From: a bacterium
GTDB taxonomy: Bacteria > Patescibacteriota > Minisyncoccia > Moranbacterales > DUUL01
DNA length: 10,504 nt
NCBI GenBank assembly: GCA_030626045.1
Contig: DAOUPS010000024.1
Location: 1-10,504, forward strand
Direction of reading: 5' to 3'
Shown here: one piece after another, positions 6,842 to 10,504 of the stretch
Position numbering within the stretch: the first letter of the stretch is position 1
Layout: each line of letters begins with the position of its first letter
The notes under the pieces: model-generated
Seen by the model: only the letters and a program-made list of their open reading frames with translations
Told to the model about the DNA's origin: nothing
Database searches by the model: none
Translations under genes and position numbers: made by a program

Positions 6842-7870
6842 ATGGCTGTGCTTGTTTTTCGCTGGTTTTTTAAACTTTTGCTGAGAGTGTTACTTTTTAT
6901 TCTGCTTTTGATGATTTTTGCCTTTATTGCCTCTAACTGGCCGCTTTCGGACAGAAATGAAAACATGGAATTTGGAATTTCTTTTTCGAAGGTGTTTGCC
7001 AGAGATCTTGGATTGGACTGGAAGAAGGCTTACATTGAGATACTTGATGATCTAAAACCGAAAAAGATCAGGATTGGAGCCTATTGGACTGAAATTGAAA
7101 AAGAACAGGGATCATATGATTTTTCGGATCTTGATTGGCAAGTGAACGAGGCGGCGAAGAGAGACGTAAAAATAATCTTAGCTTTCGGCATAAAAGCGCC
7201 GCGTTGGCCGGAATGTTTTATTCCTGAGTTCTATATGGAAGATAAAAAAGCAAGAGAAAAGGCGCTTCTGGAGTACGAAGAAGCACTTATTGAACGGTAC
7301 AAAGACAATAATGCAATAATAATATGGCAGGTTGAGAACGAACCGTTTTTACCGTTTGGGCACTGTATCCCTGGAGCTATTGATGCTCAACTTTTAGACA
7401 AAGAGCTTAAACAGACGAGGAAACTTGATGATACGAGACAGGTAATGGTAACTGATAGCGGGGAACTGAGTATTTGGGTGCCGGCGGCGAAACGTGCTGA
7501 TGTTTTCGGCACAACGCTTTATAGGATCATTCACAAACCCCCGATCGGCTATGTGGAATATCCCATAGGACCAAGCTTTTTTCGAATAAAAGCCTGGATC
7601 ATTAAAGTATTTGCGAAACAGGAAAATATAATTATCTCCGAGTTGCAGGCAGAGCCATGGGGACCGGATTGGATCGGAGGCATGACCGTTGAAGAGCAGT
7701 ACGTATCAATGAATCCCCAGAAATTTAATAAGATCATCAAATACGCAAAAGAAACAAATTTTTCCGAGAGCTATTTATGGGGGGTTGAATGGTGGTACTG
7801 GCTGAAAGAAACAAAAGACAATGAAGATATGTGGGAGCAAGCCAGGAAAGTTGTTACACAGAGGGAATAA
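6842..7870 (+). CDS. membrane-anchored clan GH-A glycoside hydrolase
   Basis: The 342-residue protein starts with a strong hydrophobic helix (about 9-31) that should act as an uncleaved anchor, placing the catalytic domain outside the membrane. The domain opens with MEFGISFSKVFARDLGLDW and then the IGAYWTEIEKEQGSYDFSDLD block, the usual start of GH-A TIM barrels (GH5/GH39/GH42-like). Acid/base E167 is in WQVENEP (162-168) at the end of strand 4. E267 in SELQAEPWG is the likely nucleophile on strand 7. I cannot assign the exact GH family; the W-E-N-E-P and E-L-Q patterns recall GH42/GH35. Four nt separate it from the EamA gene, so the two are co-transcribed. It could trim glycans outside the cell while the GH1 enzyme acts inside. 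Confidence 0.85.
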   Translation: MAVLVFRWFFKLLLRVLLFILLLMIFAFIASNWPLSDRNENMEFGISFSKVFARDLGLDWKKAYIEILDDLKPKKIRIGAYWTEIEKEQGSYDFSDLDWQVNEAAKRDVKIILAFGIKAPRWPECFIPEFYMEDKKAREKALLEYEEALIERYKDNNAIIIWQVENEPFLPFGHCIPGAIDAQLLDKELKQTRKLDDTRQVMVTDSGELSIWVPAAKRADVFGTTLYRIIHKPPIGYVEYPIGPSFFRIKAWIIKVFAKQENIIISELQAEPWGPDWIGGMTVEEQYVSMNPQKFNKIIKYAKETNFSESYLWGVEWWYWLKETKDNEDMWEQARKVVTQRE

Positions 7871-7884
7871 GAGGAGAAAAATAG

Positions 7885-7938
7885 ATGATTTGTTGCTCAG
7901 AGGCAACAAAAGAAACAACAAGCACAAACAACAATTAA
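7885..7938 (+). CDS. possible 17-residue peptide or leader ORF
   Basis: ATG at 7885 is preceded by GAGGAG (7871-7876) with 8 nt spacing, the strongest ribosome site in the window. It begins 14 nt after the glycoside hydrolase stop. The product MICCSEATKETTSTNNN has two adjacent cysteines and a Thr/Asn-rich tail and matches nothing I recognise. The ORF contains the TTTGTTGC/GCAACAAA hairpin and one arm of the 11-bp inverted repeat. It may be a leader peptide, a small protein, or chance. Confidence 0.3.
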   Translation: MICCSEATKETTSTNNN

Positions 7939-7984
7939 CAAACAGTATCATTTTCTATCCAAAAACCGTAGAAGTGCTTGTTGT
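7915..7984. repeat. 11-bp perfect inverted repeat with 48-nt loop
   Basis: ACAACAAGCAC (7915-7925) is perfectly complementary to GTGCTTGTTGT (7974-7984). It lies in the long gap downstream of the glycosidase operon. The 3' side has no T run, so it does not look like an ordinary terminator. It could fold in RNA or be an operator half-site pair. Confidence 0.55.
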
Positions 7985-8000
7985 GATGAAATAGAAAAAC

Positions 8001-8037
8001 AAACAAATATTCTGTTCTATGGAGTATTTGTTTTATC
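8001..8037 (+). terminator. weak AT-rich hairpin, possible terminator of the glycosidase operon
   Basis: AAACAAATA (8001-8009) pairs with TATTTGTTT (8025-8033) across a 15-nt loop, and TATCTTA follows. The stem contains few GC pairs, so termination would be weak. It is the only T-followed hairpin I find between the glycosidase operon and the next gene. Confidence 0.3.
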
Positions 8038-8160
8038 TTAATATAAGGCAAATATCTTTACTTTAGTATTGGTAGATAGTATTATTGAAATGGAAAGAAA
8101 GTTGTGAAATTGATAAAAACGGAGAAAGAAAACTTGATGAGGAGATCAACAGAGAGAAAA

Positions 8161-8166
8161 TATAAT
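8161..8166 (+). promoter_or_regulatory. -10 box candidate for the two-helix membrane protein gene
   Basis: A consensus TATAAT lies 30 nt before the ATG at 8197, which would give a leader of about 24 nt. No good -35 box is at 16-18 nt; the nearest, TTGATG at 8134-8139, has a 21-nt spacer. The call rests on the -10 box alone. Confidence 0.4.
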
Positions 8167-8196
8167 ACATTTTAATTTTTTTAGTACTAATCATAT

Positions 8197-8940
8197 ATGG
8201 AAGAAAAAATAAAATTTTCTTCGGATGATTTTCTTAAATATACTGCTGGGATAATAATGGTTGTTGTATCCATTATTATAACTATTAAAATGTTTTGCTT
8301 TCTTTTTGATGACAAAAAAACTATTGACGGAATGAACAGTGAAACGCTTCTTGGGCTTATAACTGTTCTGGTAGCATTTGGAGGGGTATCAAGCTACATT
8401 TTTCATAAAATCATCCTTATAAAAGTAAGGGAAGAAATAAAGGAAGATTACAAAAAAGAGAGAATGATGTCTCGCGGAGATATTAATCATATTATAGGTC
8501 TTATGGATATTCGTTTTTACAAGATGTTTTATAGGGAGGCAACGAAAAGTGAGGACGAAAAAATATATAAAGGAGAAGCTCTTAAACGAATATTAGAAGC
8601 CATTGATCATGGCAAAGAAAGACTTGCAATCTTAAATAAAACTTTTATTGAGAAACGAATAACAGACCAAAGAGAGAAAAGATTCTATTATATAGCAAAA
8701 AACAACATGGCTTATTATCTAGAGCGGAAGTGGAATTACTATCGAGATAAAATGACAGATGATGATTTTAGAGAGTATTTAAAAAAAGAAGAAAAAGAAT
8801 TGGAATATAAGGCTGAAAAGGAAATAGCGACTGCTCTTTTCCAATCATTAAAAGAAGAGAAGGCCACGAGTTGTTTTACTGATATGGCAGAAACGTTCAA
8901 AGCGACAGAAATTAAATTAAAAAATACATTTTCAATATAA
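8197..8940 (+). CDS. two-helix membrane protein with helical cytoplasmic domain, unknown function
   Basis: I do not recognise this 247-residue protein. It has two membrane helices (about 15-37 and 50-75) with a short loop between, then a highly charged, Lys/Glu-rich domain predicted to be helical. The segment YYIAKNNMAYYLERK (164-178) looks like a single TPR-type helix pair (compare A-x-N-N-L-A-Y-Y-L), so the cytoplasmic part may be a small TPR-like or coiled scaffold. No catalytic motif is visible. The gene stands alone between a long upstream gap and a strong hairpin at its stop. Its AT content is higher than in the glycosidase operon and similar to the ATPase gene on the right, so it may belong to the same accessory region. 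The ATG at 8197 has no Shine-Dalgarno. Confidence 0.8.
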   Translation: MEEKIKFSSDDFLKYTAGIIMVVVSIIITIKMFCFLFDDKKTIDGMNSETLLGLITVLVAFGGVSSYIFHKIILIKVREEIKEDYKKERMMSRGDINHIIGLMDIRFYKMFYREATKSEDEKIYKGEALKRILEAIDHGKERLAILNKTFIEKRITDQREKRFYYIAKNNMAYYLERKWNYYRDKMTDDDFREYLKKEEKELEYKAEKEIATALFQSLKEEKATSCFTDMAETFKATEIKLKNTFSI

Positions 8941-8967
8941 AAATCACCTCTTTGAGAGAGGTGATTT
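8941..8967. terminator. bidirectional hairpin terminator
   Basis: AAATCACCTCT (8941-8951) pairs perfectly with AGAGGTGATTT (8957-8967) around TTGAG, starting right after the stop of the gene ending at 8940. On the plus strand the stem ends in GATTT. On the minus strand it ends in GATTTTTAT, a proper T run, so termination of leftward transcripts is at least as good. It therefore probably serves a transcript from each side. Confidence 0.85.
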
Positions 8968-9079
8968 AAAAAGCATATATAATCGATACGCTCACATGGT
9001 TGCTTCATCAAAAAGTCTCATAGAAATTTGTTTTAATTTGTTTTTTATAATTTGCAAGAAAGTTCATTGTTATTTGAGT
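8941..9079 (-). ncRNA. candidate short minus-strand transcript
   Basis: The promoter at 9086-9113 and the T-tailed face of the hairpin at 8941-8967 bracket about 140 nt on the minus strand. Inside is an ATG ORF of 19 codons (9067 to 9008, product starting MNFLANYKKQIK) with no Shine-Dalgarno, and an overlapping 9-codon ORF from 9021. This could be a small regulatory RNA, a small peptide message, or a chance pairing of promoter-like and terminator-like sequences. There is no family match. Confidence 0.3.
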
Positions 9080-9085
9080 ATATAT

Positions 9086-9113
9086 AGTATAAGAAATTTT
9101 CTAAAAAAAGCAA
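9086..9113 (-). promoter_or_regulatory. candidate promoter on the minus strand
   Basis: On the minus strand, TTGCTT (9108-9113), 16 nt, and TATACT (9086-9091). Transcription would start near 9079 and run into the hairpin at 8967-8941. The surroundings are very AT-rich, so chance matches are likely. Confidence 0.4.
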
Positions 9114-9365
9114 GCGGTTGTTTCTCGTTATGTGCAGTAGTTTTCAAAATCTTCAATTTTCACAAAAAAGGCAACTCCATATTTTAAAAAAGAAGTCAAA
9201 AGCTACACTTTTAAAATATTTCATTAAAACAGATAAAACCGCTCCCTTTGCAATTCGGTTCATTAATTCTTCCGCAAAATAATTTTTGTCTTACAGAAAC
9301 TTTTTTTGCTAGTTTTAAAATTCAATTCCGAATACTTGGGATTATTTTCCAACCTTGCTGGCGAA

Positions 9366-9443
9366 TCTGTTCTGGTACAAAATACTACTCATTCAGCCGC
9401 CGTCAGACTAAAGGTTCGAGTTGCAAACTCGTACCAGCGCAGA
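9366..9443 (+). ncRNA. folded tRNA-like element upstream of the ATPase gene
   Basis: CTGGTAC (9372-9378) pairs with GTACCAG (9431-9437). Beyond a 2x2 internal loop, TCTG (9366-9369) pairs with CAGA (9440-9443). A second hairpin, CGAGTT-GCA-AACTCG (9417-9431), stacks beside it, sharing one base. The segment CAGACTAAAGGTTCGAGT recalls tRNA anticodon and T-loop sequence, but no complete cloverleaf can be drawn. It may be a degenerate tRNA left by an integration event, a 5' leader structure of the ATPase mRNA, or a recombination site. Confidence 0.4.
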
Positions 9444-9488
9444 ATAGGTTGAGTTTTTGAAGGGATTAATTTTTAAGGAAATAAAATT

Positions 9489-10504
9489 ATGCACTTGTTA
9501 AAAAAAATTACAATTAAAAATTTTCGTGGGTTTCGAAATCAAATGATATTTGATTTAAATAATAGTTCTTATTTTGTTGGGCCAAACAATTCTGGTAAAA
9601 CCTCCGTTTTAAATGCAATACGTTTTTTCTTTGATGAAAGCTTTTATATTAATGAAGACTTTATAAACAAAACAGCTTTTTTAAGCAAAAGAGGGAAAAC
9701 AAACCAAGCGGAAATAATTATTGAGTTTAATTTAGATAATCTTACTGTTAAAAAATTCAAAAATGATCTTATAAAAAAATATAACAAACACTCACTTTCT
9801 ATTTCAAAAATAATAACTATTGCTACCGAAACAAAAATTGTCTCAAGGTTCTATAAGATTAATGGTTTAGATTGCAAAGAATTACCAGAAGAAATTGTTC
9901 GTCTTATTAGTAGTATTAAATTAACATATTTACATCCGCAAGAAGGTAAAGAATTATTACAAAATGCTCAGGAAAAATTAAGACAAAGATTATTAGCAAA
10001 TTGGGGAAGAAATCCAAACATAACAGAAAGTCTTAAGAGTTTACAATCTGCATGGGAGGATCTGCGCAGAAAAACAACCAAGTATCTTTCGGGTGCACTT
10101 ACGGAAAATTTGCAAAGCATGTGGCCAAACAGTTTGGCAATGATTAATCTACCCAAAAGCATAAAAGATATAATTGGAATATCTGATATAAGTTTTCAAG
10201 GCGACGAAGATGCGCCAGAAATTGATTTAACCTTGCAAGGAACAGGAGCACAATCAACTATTTTATATTTAACTCATTTTCTTTTGGATAGTGATAGATC
10301 TCTTCATCGCGGAGAATATCATCCATTATGGCTTATGGAAGAGCCTGAATCATTTTTGCATGCGGATTTATTGGTAAATTTAACGAAGCAATTGAATTCT
10401 GATAAATGGCTAAATAATATACAAATGGTGACTTCTACTCATTCTCCAATGTTGCTCGCAGGAACTAGTTTAGCAAAGGAAAGAATTAGTTGGACTGTTC
10501 TTGA
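9489..10504 (+). CDS. OLD-family ABC-type ATPase, 3' end outside the window
   Basis: The reading frame stays open from ATG 9489 to the window edge (338 codons), so this is the N-terminal part of a larger protein. It begins with the SMC/RecF-like ITIKNFRGF strand (7-15), then Walker A GPNNSGKTS (31-39). The ABC-like signature LQGTGAQST is near residue 255, Walker B is LMEEPES, and the switch histidine is in STHSP close to the right edge. This arrangement is that of AAA_15/AAA_21 ATPases of the OLD family, which often carry a C-terminal TOPRIM nuclease (OLD, GajA of Gabija) or work with a separate nuclease (PtuA of Septu, AriA of PARIS). A good Shine-Dalgarno AAGGAA (9475-9480) lies 8 nt before the ATG, unlike the core genes here. 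A defence role is plausible but unproven. Confidence 0.92.
   Translation, partial: MHLLKKITIKNFRGFRNQMIFDLNNSSYFVGPNNSGKTSVLNAIRFFFDESFYINEDFINKTAFLSKRGKTNQAEIIIEFNLDNLTVKKFKNDLIKKYNKHSLSISKIITIATETKIVSRFYKINGLDCKELPEEIVRLISSIKLTYLHPQEGKELLQNAQEKLRQRLLANWGRNPNITESLKSLQSAWEDLRRKTTKYLSGALTENLQSMWPNSLAMINLPKSIKDIIGISDISFQGDEDAPEIDLTLQGTGAQSTILYLTHFLLDSDRSLHRGEYHPLWLMEEPESFLHADLLVNLTKQLNSDKWLNNIQMVTSTHSPMLLAGTSLAKERISWTVL

Larger units (their letters stand above)
7871..8196. other. intergenic region with inverted repeats and a tiny ORF
   Basis: No established gene lies in these 326 nt. The first third is rich in A and C (CAA-type runs). Three inverted repeats are visible: TTTGTTGC/GCAACAAA (7889-7896 and 7903-7910), an 11-bp perfect pair 7915-7925 and 7974-7984, and a 9-bp AAACAAATA/TATTTGTTT pair (8001-8009 and 8025-8033) followed by a T-rich stretch. 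A TATAAT at 8161-8166 lies before the next gene. Confidence 0.6.
8968..9488. other. intergenic region before the OLD-family ATPase
   Basis: This stretch of about 520 nt is very AT-rich in its left two thirds and has no convincing protein gene; the short plus-strand ORFs (8996-9187 and 9248-9460) have cysteine- and phenylalanine-rich compositions typical of chance translation. It holds a possible minus-strand promoter (9086-9113) for a short RNA and, at 9366-9443, a GC-richer folded element just before the ATPase gene. Confidence 0.6.

Noticed and set aside
8104..8175. GTG-started 23-residue basic ORF before the membrane-protein gene
   Set aside because: Overlaps the TATAAT box, weak ribosome site and low-complexity composition; likely chance.
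7871..8196. CRISPR-like array in the CAA-rich gap
   Set aside because: There are no regularly spaced repeats of constant length, only low-complexity runs and inverted pairs.
8996..9187. 63-residue plus-strand ORF
   Set aside because: Rich in Phe, Cys, Ile and Lys from AT-rich sequence, no ribosome site, no motif, and it overlaps the candidate minus-strand promoter.
9248..9460. 70-residue plus-strand ORF ending in KGSSCKLVPAQNR
   Set aside because: The tail is what translating a tRNA-like T loop gives; better explained as a folded RNA element than a protein.

Overview
The window looks like a piece of a small-genome, host-dependent bacterium, most likely a member of the Patescibacteria/CPR (Parcubacteria-like). 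This is inferred from AT-rich tightly packed genes, a near absence of Shine-Dalgarno sequences before the core genes, a family 5 solute-binding protein held by an N-terminal membrane helix with no permease beside it, an archaeal-type bifunctional phosphoglucose/phosphomannose isomerase, and an SecG/four-helix membrane protein pair. No rRNA or marker protein fixes the lineage.

Left half (56-4028, minus strand): a good sigma70-type promoter (TTGACT, 17 nt, TATCAT) at 4000-4028 starts a run of PF04020-type membrane protein, secG, family 5 solute-binding protein, isomerase, and then tRNA-Leu(CAG). The first two genes abut exactly (TGA immediately followed by ATG). A cluster of short GC-rich inverted and direct repeats (3241-3358) lies between secG and the binding protein, and 143-480 is an intergenic stretch with hairpins and a GC-rich patch.

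Middle (4119-7870, plus strand): a divergent promoter (TTGTAA, 17 nt, TAAAAT) starts a second run: a one-helix membrane protein with a degenerate HEPN-like tail, a GH1 beta-glycosidase, an EamA/DMT transporter, and a membrane-anchored clan GH-A glycoside hydrolase. Gaps are 4 to 28 nt, so this is probably one operon for handling a glycoside, with one enzyme inside the cell and one probably outside.

Right part (7871-10504): composition becomes more AT-rich. A 326-nt intergenic region holds a 17-codon ORF with a strong Shine-Dalgarno sequence and several long inverted repeats. Then comes a two-helix membrane protein of unknown function ending on a strong hairpin terminator. The terminator also faces a possible short minus-strand transcript (promoter near 9086-9113). 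A further non-coding stretch contains a tRNA-like folded element (9366-9443), and the window ends inside an OLD-family ABC-type ATPase that has a proper Shine-Dalgarno sequence. That ATPase is the best lead to a defence or mobile island, but the genes that would prove it lie beyond the right edge.
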